From the NCBI GenBank assembly GCA_937871985.1, contig CALMPB010000366.1, positions 1 to 63,114 of the forward strand: a stretch of DNA of 63,114 bases. The letters are read 5' to 3'. The translations under genes were made by a program, and so were the position numbers. The DNA comes from an uncultured Burkholderiaceae bacterium. Its GTDB lineage: Bacteria > Pseudomonadota > Gammaproteobacteria > Burkholderiales > Burkholderiaceae. This document shows, in pieces, positions 56,158 through 63,114 of the stretch. Position 1 is the first letter of the stretch; every line of letters starts with the position of its first letter. The notes beneath the pieces were generated by a model. That model did no database searches. It had not been told where the DNA came from and saw only the letters and a program-made list of their open reading frames with translations.

Positions 56158-56324
56158 TTAGCGCGAATCGGCACGATTACCAGCAAGTGTTGTCGCGGAG
56201 CGCAGACCAACGCGCAGGCGGAGCGGCGATTTCGTATGCCACCGCCGAAGAAACGCCTCCTGTCTCTGGCCTCCCCGCGCCGTGGACAGCCACAGCAACC
56301 GCAACACTATCTCGTACGGCGCAC

Positions 56325-56789
56325 TCAAAATAGGAAAGACAAAGCTGCGGCAATCAGCCCCGACGCCAACAAAAATGAACATACCAATCTATGTTCGCGA
56401 CGTTTATTGGCGACATTCTGGATTCGTATGACGGTATCACCCGCGGAGCGCTCTTCGTTGTACCGTGATTTTCCGAAAATTCGGTCGGCGTCTTTTGAAC
56501 TCAGCCCGAAAAACGCCATTGCGTCTGTCAGATGTGGATCCCGCAATCCATTCAAACGAAGAATAGGATCAAGATAAGCTATTTCTATGGCAGTTCCGCT
56601 CGTCAATAGCGTCTTTTGCTCCGCGAGCGTGAGGCACCACGTCGGCGGCAGCAAACGTAGCATCTCGGTCGGACGGCGATTGAGCAATTCGATCCAGCGA
56701 GCGAGTCGCTGCTGCTTGCTTAGTGTTCGCGACAGCGCTGACCAATTCCGTTTGACGCGGCGAATCGGAAATAACTGAGTCAACTGCAT
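56325..56789 (-). CDS. Hypothetical membrane-anchored protein
   Basis: A protein of 154 residues from the ATG at 56789 (a 164-residue form starts at 56819). Most of it is soluble and helical (TEMLRLLPPTWCLTLAEQK, DAMAFFGLSSKDADRIFGKS). One transmembrane helix ends it (LVCSFLLASGLIAAALSFLF). The tail anchor suggests attachment to the inner membrane. No family is recognised. The coding character is fair, so it is likely real but not certain. Confidence 0.45.
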   Translation of the reverse strand: MQLTQLFPIRRVKRNWSALSRTLSKQQRLARWIELLNRRPTEMLRLLPPTWCLTLAEQKTLLTSGTAIEIAYLDPILRLNGLRDPHLTDAMAFFGLSSKDADRIFGKSRYNEERSAGDTVIRIQNVANKRREHRLVCSFLLASGLIAAALSFLF

Positions 56790-56819
56790 TACGCAGCCGC
56801 CCTGCGAACGCTTTGCCAT

Positions 56820-57341
56820 TAGAACCCGCCACCAAAGATCGCCTTCAACATTTCGCGGTCCTGCCTTATAGCGCGATCTTCGAAACGGCAGGCGTCTTCA
56901 GGTTCAAATGCGCGCGCATAGCCGGTCCCAGGTCAGCGACGGATTGTCCCCGTACACCCCGACTGCAGGCTGACTGGATGATTAAAACGGTGTCATCAGC
57001 AGCAGCAGCCTTTTTCGGTTGGTCAAGCTATTGGATTGGAGGCTTCAGAGGCGGAATCCAGTTCCGCAGCCGAAGATCGCGGATGTTCTATCGCCGTCGG
57101 AAGGGAAACACTCATCTTTCGCCTCTCACTTCGCGGGAATGTCGAGCCTTCCACGTCGTCAAAATATTGAAGGCCTCGATGAAGATGGTGCGGGCGATTA
57201 GCGATTGGCTTCGCCGCGGGCCGGCTCTCTCGAGCGATTGGGTTGCAGCCGCGCAAGTTTGCCACGCGAGGTCTTGACGCAGGTGAACGATCCCCGCCAA
57301 GCTGCACCAATCATTGAAACTGCTCTTTTGAAGGTAAGATC
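56820..57341. other. No gene recognised
   Basis: 522 bp between the hypothetical membrane protein (minus) and the secreted NTF2-like gene (plus). Frames here look like chance readings. Confidence 0.35.
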
Positions 57342-57872
57342 ATGCGCGCTACGTTCTTTCGTGCCCAGACACGCCCAGACACATCAGCGTGGTGTCGGCG
57401 TGCATTGCGGAGCGGTCTACCGCGCTTCCTCGCTATCGCGACATTACTGACCACTCCTGCCTTCGCCCAATCAGGTTCACCGGAGACCGTAGCGGTTCGG
57501 GCGGTTCTCGAACAATATAAGGAGGCGATCGAGCGCCTTGATGCTACCGGCACAGAGCAATTGTTCTCTTCCGACTCCGAGATTTTCGAAAGCGGAGGCA
57601 GCGAAGGGACTTATCCGCAGTATCTCGCGCATCACCTCGGACCAGAGCTTAAGCAATTCTCTTCGTTCCGTTTCAGCAACTACCGCGCGTCGGTCAGAAT
57701 GGAGGATGGCCTTGCGTTAGCGGACGAGGCTTACGACTACACGATCACAACCAGGAATGGCGAGAAGGTTCAGCGGCGCGGCGTTGCCACCAGCGTGCTC
57801 AAGAAAGTTTCTGGAAGTTGGAGGATTATGGTCCTACATACGTCGAGCCGCAAGCCTCCGGTTGACAAGTAA
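57342..57872 (+). CDS. Secreted NTF2-like (DUF4440/SnoaL) protein
   Basis: A 176-residue protein with a long N-terminal signal (core FLAIATLLTTPAFA, cleavage before QSGS) and an NTF2-like fold: VAVRAVLEQYKEAIERLDAT, EQLFSSDSEIFESGG and the C-terminal strand pair KVSGSWRIMVLHTSSR. This fold hosts many enzymes and binding proteins; no catalytic set is recognisable. Similar exported proteins often lie near metal-resistance genes in sphingomonads. Function unknown. Confidence 0.7.
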   Translation: MRATFFRAQTRPDTSAWCRRALRSGLPRFLAIATLLTTPAFAQSGSPETVAVRAVLEQYKEAIERLDATGTEQLFSSDSEIFESGGSEGTYPQYLAHHLGPELKQFSSFRFSNYRASVRMEDGLALADEAYDYTITTRNGEKVQRRGVATSVLKKVSGSWRIMVLHTSSRKPPVDK

Positions 57873-58695
57873 ACGGGAAACTCCGGGGTTCGATTGGCTG
57901 CTACGCTGACGAGACCACCTTGAGGCAGGCGCGGCTTGCGTGGGGATTTTGATGATACTTTGCTTGCGGCCGGGCCGACACAAAATTGTCGGCCCGCGCC
58001 CGCTAACACCGCATTGTCTGTTCTGCGTTTGCATATAGTATTGACGCGTATATCGCGAGCTTTCTCGCGCAGACGCGAGCGGGGCCTGGATCCATCAAAG
58101 AGTAATCGCGCAGGCCATAGGTTCCCAGGTGAGGATGGCCTGCCCGCCGCGTGAACCCAGATGGAGGGCTGCGGAGCGGCCAAATCTGGCTCCAAGCCTG
58201 GCTTGGGCGTACCATTGACCACGATAGCAGTCTTCCAGGCGGTTTGGCCGCCTCAAAACTGAAAATTGTTGTTGCTTTCGCCAACGGCGCGCCGCGACAA
58301 TGCGAGGTTTCACGGGGAAATCTTCTCGGATCCTGCCTCGGCGTCGGCAGCGTTGCAGCGGCTGACGAAGCGAGAGAGCGGCGCGACGGCTCGTGGCGCC
58401 GATCGCGACAATGCCGCAACACAGCCGAAGTCAGCTTGTCCAAGGCTGTGCCTTACGGCAGCTTCGGCCGCCAATCATTCTCCTTCAGGATCGGTGCGCG
58501 ATGCGGCTTGTCGAAAATGGCTCGTACAGGCATGCACAAGCCATCGTATTTGACGTAATGTGAGGGTTGTCCGCACGCCGCTACGCATGACCGCGCAGTA
58601 AACTCGGCAGCGAATTCCGCCTGATCAGATACAAACGCTCGACGATTCCAAGAGGCCATTCTAACCTGCACGTCTCCAGGGGGAATTCCGGACCT
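57873..58695. other. Unassigned region, possibly decayed
   Basis: About 820 bp. Long frames on both strands (58003-58443 minus, 58453-58737 minus, 58151-58558 plus) show no family I recognise; they may derive from a decayed mobile element or gene. Confidence 0.35.
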
Positions 58696-60009
58696 ATGAC
58701 GACTACCAGCTGCCAGCCCATTCAAAGTGAGACGCACGACGGCCTTGTTCGCCGGTTGGTCATGCGCTGGCGCGACGACCCTGGCGCGACCTACCGGAAC
58801 TGGTTTCTGTGGGACGAACGGCTCAAGAACTTCCGCTCGATCCGGCGCGGCATCGCCCAGGTTGTCGACGAGATCGAGGTGGGTACGTTCGGCGTCGCCT
58901 ATCGTGGATCTTCACTTGAAACCGTCGTCCACTCCGTCGCGGAACAGCGCCAAATCTTTAGAGGCGCCGACCATGCATTTCTCTGGAAACCGAAACTGCG
59001 CATCCCCGACATCTACGAAAGCGCCGACAACCAACGCGCGTTCGGTCGTCTGCTCGACTCTTGTTCCTGCTGCGACACGGCTGAGGAGATCATCGGCCAT
59101 ATTCACGCGATCGACCGCTTGAAGATCAAGGGGCTCGGGCCGGCTGTCGCCAACCTGCTCTATTTTCTTCACCCAACGCTGATGCCGCCCTTCAACACCG
59201 CTATCGTCAGGGGCTATAACGCGCTGACCGGCGCAAACGTGAAGCTCGGGAGCTGGGAGCATTTTCTGGCAATGCGGACCGGCATTCTCGATTTGAACGA
59301 ACGCCACCGCGACCTCCTGTCGAACGACCTTGGCGCGATCGGCGGCTTGCTGTTCGACATCGGCTCCGATCGCTACCCTGCTCCTCCCCTCGATGGAACT
59401 GGAGCAGCGCTGACGACCTGGAGTCAGCAACTTGAGGCAGCGCGCGAGGAAGCGCGCACGCTCAGCAAGGCCGCGCAGCGTGAAGGTGAGAACGAGCGCA
59501 CGCATACCGAGATACAGGCGTGGCTTCGCGATCTAGGGCTGGCGATCGGCTATGACGTGTGGATCGCCGCAAACGATCGCAGCCGGTCCTTCAACGGATC
59601 GCCCCTTGGAGCCGGTTGCCTTGAGCGCCTGCCCGACACGATCGCGACGTCGAAGGGCGCGGACTCCATCCGCCTGATCGATGTTCTGTGGCTTGAGAAG
59701 GCCGGCGATCACGTGGCCGCCGCGTTCGAGGTGGAGCATTCGACCTCGATCTATTCGGGCATCGTCAGAATGCTCGACTTGGCGCTGAGCGGCAGCGATC
59801 TTCACGCGACCGCCGGGCTGTTCCTTGTCGCGCCAGACGCGCGCGAGGCGGACGTTCGCGCGCAATTGCAGCGACCGGCATTCAGCCGCGTCGCCGACCT
59901 CGACATATCCTACTTGCCCTATGGCGAGCTGGAGAAGAATAGGGATGCCATCGCGCGGTTCGGATCGGGGTTGAAGGCCATCAAGGCCGTGTCCAGCAAG
60001 CTCGCCTGA
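58696..60009 (+). CDS. Possible HhH and PD-(D/E)XK nuclease-like protein
   Basis: A 437-residue protein. The first half contains a helix-hairpin-helix-like DNA-contact motif (RLKIKGLGPAVANLLYFLHP, residues 141-160) and a downstream TAIVRGYNAL. After a coiled linker (LEAAREEARTLSKAAQRE) the second half has IQAWLRDLGLAIGYDVW, then IDVLWLEKAGDHVAAAFEVEH with D329, E345 and E347, the spacing of a restriction-nuclease (PD-(D/E)XK-like) core in which the Lys is replaced. STSIYSGIVRML follows. No cognate methyltransferase is adjacent. It could be a solitary restriction or repair enzyme. The ATG follows CAGGGGG. Confidence 0.6.
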   Translation: MTTTSCQPIQSETHDGLVRRLVMRWRDDPGATYRNWFLWDERLKNFRSIRRGIAQVVDEIEVGTFGVAYRGSSLETVVHSVAEQRQIFRGADHAFLWKPKLRIPDIYESADNQRAFGRLLDSCSCCDTAEEIIGHIHAIDRLKIKGLGPAVANLLYFLHPTLMPPFNTAIVRGYNALTGANVKLGSWEHFLAMRTGILDLNERHRDLLSNDLGAIGGLLFDIGSDRYPAPPLDGTGAALTTWSQQLEAAREEARTLSKAAQREGENERTHTEIQAWLRDLGLAIGYDVWIAANDRSRSFNGSPLGAGCLERLPDTIATSKGADSIRLIDVLWLEKAGDHVAAAFEVEHSTSIYSGIVRMLDLALSGSDLHATAGLFLVAPDAREADVRAQLQRPAFSRVADLDISYLPYGELEKNRDAIARFGSGLKAIKAVSSKLA

Positions 60010-60020
60010 GACGCCGGCGA

Positions 60021-60047
60021 ATAAGGGTTTGCGTTCGGAGCCGCGTA
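60021..60047 (+). promoter_or_regulatory. ECF-sigma-type promoter motif, DUF4396 gene
   Basis: ATAAGGG, 16 nt, CGTATCC. It ends 26 nt before the GTG at 60074. It starts 12 nt after the end of the nuclease-like gene. Confidence 0.55.
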
Positions 60048-60073
60048 TCCTCTAGCAGAGGAGCAAAGCTGCC

Positions 60074-60958
60074 GTGACGATGTCTTCCCAAGTTCCCTGG
60101 CTCGATTCCGTGCTGGTCGCGTGGTTCGTGCTGACCGCACTTTCCGTCGCCTACGTCGCGTGGGATGCCTTCACTCGCAACCCCGAGCTGAAAGTGATGA
60201 AATGGGGGTGGCTGCTGGTCACGCTCTACGGCGGTCCGATCATGGCCGCGGCCTATGTCCTGTCCTGCCAGGAACCCGCGAACGAGCGGCATGAGGATTT
60301 TGTTCGGCCGCTATGGAAGCAGGCATTCGGCTCGGCCATCCATTGCATGGCGGGCGACGCGACTGGCGTCATCGCCGCGGCCGCGATCACCACGGCGCTT
60401 GGCTTGCCGATGTGGCAGGACGTGGTCGCGGAATATGCATTCGGCTTCGCGTTCGGGCTGCTGATTTTCCAGGCGCTGTTCATGCGCGACATGGCGGGCG
60501 GTTCCTATAGGGGGGCGCTGCGCATGTCGTTCATCCCCGAATGGCTTTCGATGAATGCCGTCATGGCCGGCATGATCCCGACGATGGTGGTGTTGATGAG
60601 CCGCGACATGGCCGCGATGCACGCCAGCTCGCTGCGCTTTTGGGGCGTCATGTCGCTGGCGACACTCGTTGGTTTCGCCGTCGCCTATCCGATCAACCTT
60701 TGGCTTGTCGGCGTGCGCTTGAAGCACGGCATGGGCACGGTGCGGGTGCTCGGGCATGGCGGCCACGAGGTCGCGGCGGACCGGCGATCGGTGACGGAGA
60801 TGCCCGGCATGGAGCATGACGCGATGCAGGGGATGAGCGGCATGGCGTCCGGCTCGCGCGCGACTCCGCCGCAGATCGCCGCGATGGCGATGCTAACCCT
60901 TGTCATGCTTGGTGCAGGCGTCGTCGTTGCAACGCTGTTCGGGCGCTGGGCAATGTAG
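60074..60958 (+). CDS. DUF4396-domain membrane protein
   Basis: A 294-residue membrane protein with about seven transmembrane helices. The central part (HCMAGDATGVIAAAAITTALG, MSFIPEWLSMNAVMAGMIPT) has the DUF4396 pattern, with conserved His/Asp and Met residues facing the membrane. The C-terminus has a cytosolic or periplasmic Met/His cluster (MPGMEHDAMQGMSGM), the same motif as in CopA and CopB. A GTG (60074) or ATG (60080) is the start. DUF4396 genes cluster with copper resistance; the role is unknown, possibly copper transport. Confidence 0.8.
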   Translation: MTMSSQVPWLDSVLVAWFVLTALSVAYVAWDAFTRNPELKVMKWGWLLVTLYGGPIMAAAYVLSCQEPANERHEDFVRPLWKQAFGSAIHCMAGDATGVIAAAAITTALGLPMWQDVVAEYAFGFAFGLLIFQALFMRDMAGGSYRGALRMSFIPEWLSMNAVMAGMIPTMVVLMSRDMAAMHASSLRFWGVMSLATLVGFAVAYPINLWLVGVRLKHGMGTVRVLGHGGHEVAADRRSVTEMPGMEHDAMQGMSGMASGSRATPPQIAAMAMLTLVMLGAGVVVATLFGRWAM

Positions 60959-60981
60959 CGTTGCCCTGCGGAACGATATCG

Positions 60982-61008
60982 GCAAGGGGTGAGCGCGCAC
61001 AGCGCGTA
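60982..61008 (+). promoter_or_regulatory. ECF-sigma-type promoter motif, four-helix copper protein gene
   Basis: GCAAGGG, 16 nt, CGTAGTT. It ends 35 nt before the ATG at 61044. Confidence 0.55.
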
Positions 61009-61043
61009 GTTATGATCGATGGAGTCCGAACGGAGATAAACCG

Positions 61044-61376
61044 ATGCATCAGATCGACCCCAACATGAGGGCGTGCATGGACGCCTGTCACGAATGCAAC
61101 GTGACCTGCCTCCATATGGCGATGAACCATTGCCTTGAGACGGGCGGTCAGCACACCCAGCCGGCGCACGTGAAGATCATGTTCGACTGCGCGCAGATTT
61201 GCGCTGCCGCGATCGACTTCATGGCGTGCAACTCCGCTCACCGTCAGCATATCTGCCGCGATTGCGCTGAGATTTGTCGGGCGTGCGCCGCGAGTTGCGA
61301 GGGGTTGGACGGAATGGAAGACTGCGCCGCCGCGTGTCGCAAATGCGCCGACGCTTGCGATCGGATGGCAGCCTGA
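61044..61376 (+). CDS. Four-helix bundle copper-binding (Csp-like) protein
   Basis: A 110-residue cytosolic protein with no signal sequence, packed with Cys in helical spacing: CMDACHECNVTCLHMA, FDCAQICAAA, CRDCAEICRACAASCEG and CAAACRKCADACD. This is the DUF326/Csp family, whose four-helix bundles store many Cu(I) ions in the core. It has about fifteen Cys residues. An ECF-type motif precedes it, consistent with copper induction. The absence of an export signal suggests cytosolic storage (Csp3-like). Confidence 0.93.
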   Translation: MHQIDPNMRACMDACHECNVTCLHMAMNHCLETGGQHTQPAHVKIMFDCAQICAAAIDFMACNSAHRQHICRDCAEICRACAASCEGLDGMEDCAAACRKCADACDRMAA

Positions 61377-61691
61377 ACGGCACTGGCGCAGGCACTCGAA
61401 CCGGCTACGCACGAGAACACCGCGCGCTCCGATCAACCCACCCTTGACGGCCAACGGGATTCAGCCTCGCGGAACGAACAAGCAGCAGCACAACGTCAAG
61501 GATAGAGATGGAGTTAGGCGCCAGACTGCGATCGTCCTCTTCAACATATATATTACAAAGTTCCAACATAAACAGTTATGATCATATCAAGTTAAACCTT
61601 GGCTTACTGGAATGTTCATGAGAAATTCATGGGCCTCGCATTACTTCTAGCATTGTTCTCCGTGTGAGCAGACGCGCGAAGGAGAGTAGTA
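61377..61691. other. No gene recognised
   Basis: 315 bp including an AT-rich part (61540-61610). No gene and no ECF-type motif found. Confidence 0.35.
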
Positions 61692-62009
61692 ATGTTACGC
61701 AAGATGTTTGCCGCCGCGGTGGCCGCCACTTCTGTTACGGCGATGATGCCGAGCGCGGCAACCGCCCAAGAGTGGGGCCATAGCGGCAGCCATGCGCCGC
61801 GCGCCTACGAGGGAGGACATAATGAGCATTGGGCGGAACGAAGCAGGCACGACAGCCATGGGTATGGTAGTCGACCTGGCCACAGCCAGCGCTGGGGACA
61901 TGCGAGCGGAAATGCCCACTACGCGGGCGACGATTATTACCATTCTCGACCGACCGTCCGCTGGGGTGGCCATAACCGAGGCCATGGCAACACCTATTAC
62001 GGCCATTGA
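61692..62009 (+). CDS. Small secreted His/Gly-rich protein
   Basis: A 105-residue exported protein: signal peptide MLRKMFAAAVAATSVTAMM with cleavage near ATAQ, then a mature chain rich in His, Gly, Ser and Tyr (GHSGSHAPRAYEGGHNEHW, ending NTYYGH). The repeated His pairs may bind metal. A perfect terminator follows 37 nt after the stop. No named family. Confidence 0.65.
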   Translation: MLRKMFAAAVAATSVTAMMPSAATAQEWGHSGSHAPRAYEGGHNEHWAERSRHDSHGYGSRPGHSQRWGHASGNAHYAGDDYYHSRPTVRWGGHNRGHGNTYYGH

Positions 62010-62046
62010 ATCGCGCCCTGCCCTGTCGCGAGTTAACATGAACCGA

Positions 62047-62074
62047 AGAACCGGGCACACCGCCCGGTTCTTTT
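62047..62074 (+). terminator. Rho-independent terminator
   Basis: A perfect 10-bp stem, AGAACCGGGC (62047-62056) with GCCCGGTTCT (62062-62071), loop ACACC, then TTTG. It ends transcription of the secreted His/Gly-rich gene. Confidence 0.75.
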
Positions 62075-62288
62075 GCATTCAGGCGCGCGCAGACGTGAGA
62101 CGCCGGCCGGAAACAACTCATGAGGGGACTTTAGTACAGGATCTGCGGCAGCATGCCGTACCGAGTGTCGATGAATTCCGGCGGCGGCAACTTGGCTGTC
62201 ATCGATTTCATCAGGGCGACAAGGACTTGACAGATGATTAAACAATACTCGTCTCCACCGCCGGAATTCCCCGGAATGGAGATTTGCC

Positions 62289-62462
62289 ATGCGTCGCCTT
62301 TTCCTCCTGCTGCCCGCAGCCGCACTCATTGCCCTGCCCCAGATCGCCGCCGCCTCACCCCACCACAAGGGCGCCAAGGCGGCCCATTCGCATTCACAGG
62401 CCGCCAAACATGTTCACAAAGCACCTATGAAGATGAAGGCCGCGCACGCGAAAGCCAAGTAA
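62289..62462 (+). CDS. Tiny exported His/Lys-rich protein
   Basis: A 57-residue protein: MRRLFLLLPAAALIALPQIA signal with cleavage near AAAS, then a mature peptide of His, Lys, Ala and Met (HHKGAKAAHSHSQAAKHVHK). GGAG lies upstream of the ATG at 62289. The mature peptide has eight or so His residues and could chelate Cu(II) or Ni(II) in the periplasm. A hairpin follows the stop. No family known to me. Confidence 0.55.
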   Translation: MRRLFLLLPAAALIALPQIAAASPHHKGAKAAHSHSQAAKHVHKAPMKMKAAHAKAK

Positions 62463-62483
62463 TCGCATTCAGCAAAGGCATAG

Positions 62484-62517
62484 AACACGAGTCACTCCTC
62501 CGGGAGGGACTCGTGTT
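62484..62517. terminator. Palindromic hairpin, possible terminator
   Basis: AACACGAGTC (62484-62493) pairs perfectly with GACTCGTGTT (62508-62517), and the loop can add a CTCC/GGAG stem. No T-run follows, so it may be a weak or bidirectional terminator for the 57-aa gene, or a processed RNA end. Confidence 0.45.
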
Positions 62518-62730
62518 GAATATCGGCATCTACTGACGATTGCCGTTCGGCGACATTTTAGAGTTGGTATTGCGTTCGCGCCAACGGCACGGCGATCTAA
62601 CCTCATTCCCAAGCAATAGACTCTTGAGGCTATAGAATTTTCTGCACAGGTCGGGCGTGGACGCTCAGCCGCCAACCTACCTTGCGCTTTACCAGACGAT
62701 CGGTCCGATTTTTCACGTTGCGGGCCAGCC

Positions 62731-63114
62731 TCACATCGGGGGCAACGCCATCGCCGTCGAAGCCGGCGCCGCCAGCATCCAAAGCGCCATCGCCATCATC
62801 ATCACGTTCTCGGTGAGCGAAATGAAGCCGAGCGGCACGTTGATGTCCCCGCCCACGCAAACGCACTTCAGCTCTCGTTTGTCGATATAGACGGCCTTGA
62901 ACACCGAAACGGCGCCGATCATCCCGATGATGAGCGCCACCGGCACCGACAGCCAAGTCAGCGCGCCCGCCGCCATTAGCCCCCCTGCCCCAGCTTCCGC
63001 GAATGGGTAAATGTAGGAATAGGGCACCCAGCGCTTCGCCGTAACCGAAGGGGTGAGGCTGAACCGCGCCGGGTTTGCCGGAGGCTCCAACTCCTGAGAA
63101 GGTGGAGCCTGTAT
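62731..63114 (-). CDS. MauE/DoxX-like redox-associated membrane protein, partial
   Basis: The last ~128 residues of a membrane protein running off the right edge. It has about four transmembrane helices (SYIYPFAEAGAGGLMAAGAL, WLSVPVALIIGMIGAVSVFK) and a cysteine pair in ELKCVCVGGDINVPLGFISL, as in MauE/DoxX proteins linked to thiol redox and methylamine dehydrogenase or copper systems. The sequence is open upstream to the window end, so the true start lies outside. Confidence 0.65.
   Translation of the reverse strand: MQAPPSQELEPPANPARFSLTPSVTAKRWVPYSYIYPFAEAGAGGLMAAGALTWLSVPVALIIGMIGAVSVFKAVYIDKRELKCVCVGGDINVPLGFISLTENVMMMAMALWMLAAPASTAMALPPM

Noticed and set aside
58003..58737. Minus-strand frames of 146 and 94 residues as a gene.
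   Set aside because: No recognisable domain, no ribosome site and overlapping competing frames; listed as unassigned.
62122..62160. GAGGG and CGTA pair upstream of the 57-residue gene as a regulon member.
   Set aside because: The boxes are about 30 nt apart instead of 16, so they do not match the motif.
1..63114. tRNA, rRNA and CRISPR arrays.
   Set aside because: None was seen by eye; no conserved rRNA segments, cloverleaf arms or regularly spaced repeats.

Overview
The window looks like an accessory, metal-resistance region of a sphingomonad (Alphaproteobacteria, Sphingomonas/Sphingobium/Sphingopyxis type). This rests on the high GC content, dense ATGA-coupled operons, sphingomonad-style TonB receptor and Met/His-rich copper proteins, and IS66, IS630, IS3, IS110/IS1111, IS5 and IS4-type elements. 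I see no rRNA, tRNA or CRISPR array. The assignment is inference from gene content, not from a marker gene.

Layout. 1-6.8 kb is an IS graveyard: an IS66 tnpC 3' end with a coupled passenger gene, a complete IS3-family element (27-bp perfect terminal repeats, 3-bp target duplication) that splits an outer-membrane porin gene, an IS5-family remnant, a complete IS630 element and a decayed IS66 5' half. 7-10.3 kb holds a PAP2-family membrane enzyme, a methyltransferase-like protein and a strikingly AT-rich GT-C-like membrane protein. 10.8-12 kb has more IS4/IS66 remnants. 12.2-20.2 kb carries an MliC-like lipoprotein, two TolC-family outer-membrane proteins, an orphan fliE, small secreted proteins and a methyltransferase. 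20.7-28.2 kb is a self-contained TonB receptor / LysR / two PLP enzymes / APC permease cluster. 28.4-34.3 kb has small envelope proteins, a methyltransferase, a twice-frameshifted acyltransferase, copC-copD-fliQ and a thioredoxin-reductase-like flavoprotein. After an IS1111-type element come an anti-sigma / periplasmic metal sensor / ECF sigma operon (35.8-37.1 kb), copA-copB-cytochrome c-PepSY-DUF305 (37.9-43.0 kb), DUF305 and DUF411 genes, a CusCBA-type copper/silver RND pump (45.3-50.9 kb), an SDR-SPW fusion, a cytochrome c-FTR1 iron permease, a possible nuclease, DUF4396, a four-helix copper-binding protein and small secreted His-rich proteins.

How it works together. The most important pattern I found is a repeated promoter-like motif, (G/A)AGGG - 16 nt - CGTA, present 12 times by eye, always on the strand of and about 20-115 nt before a gene. 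It lies upstream of the ECF sigma operon itself, copC, copA, the thioredoxin-reductase-like gene, one DUF305 gene, the SDR-SPW fusion, DUF4396, the four-helix copper protein, the PAP2 operon, the acyltransferase, a lipoprotein and an 85-aa protein. About one match would be expected by chance in 63 kb on both strands. I infer an autoregulated metal-sensing ECF sigma factor whose regulon joins copper detoxification to envelope remodelling. The CusCBA pump and the iron permease lack the motif; the permease instead has a Fur-like palindrome.
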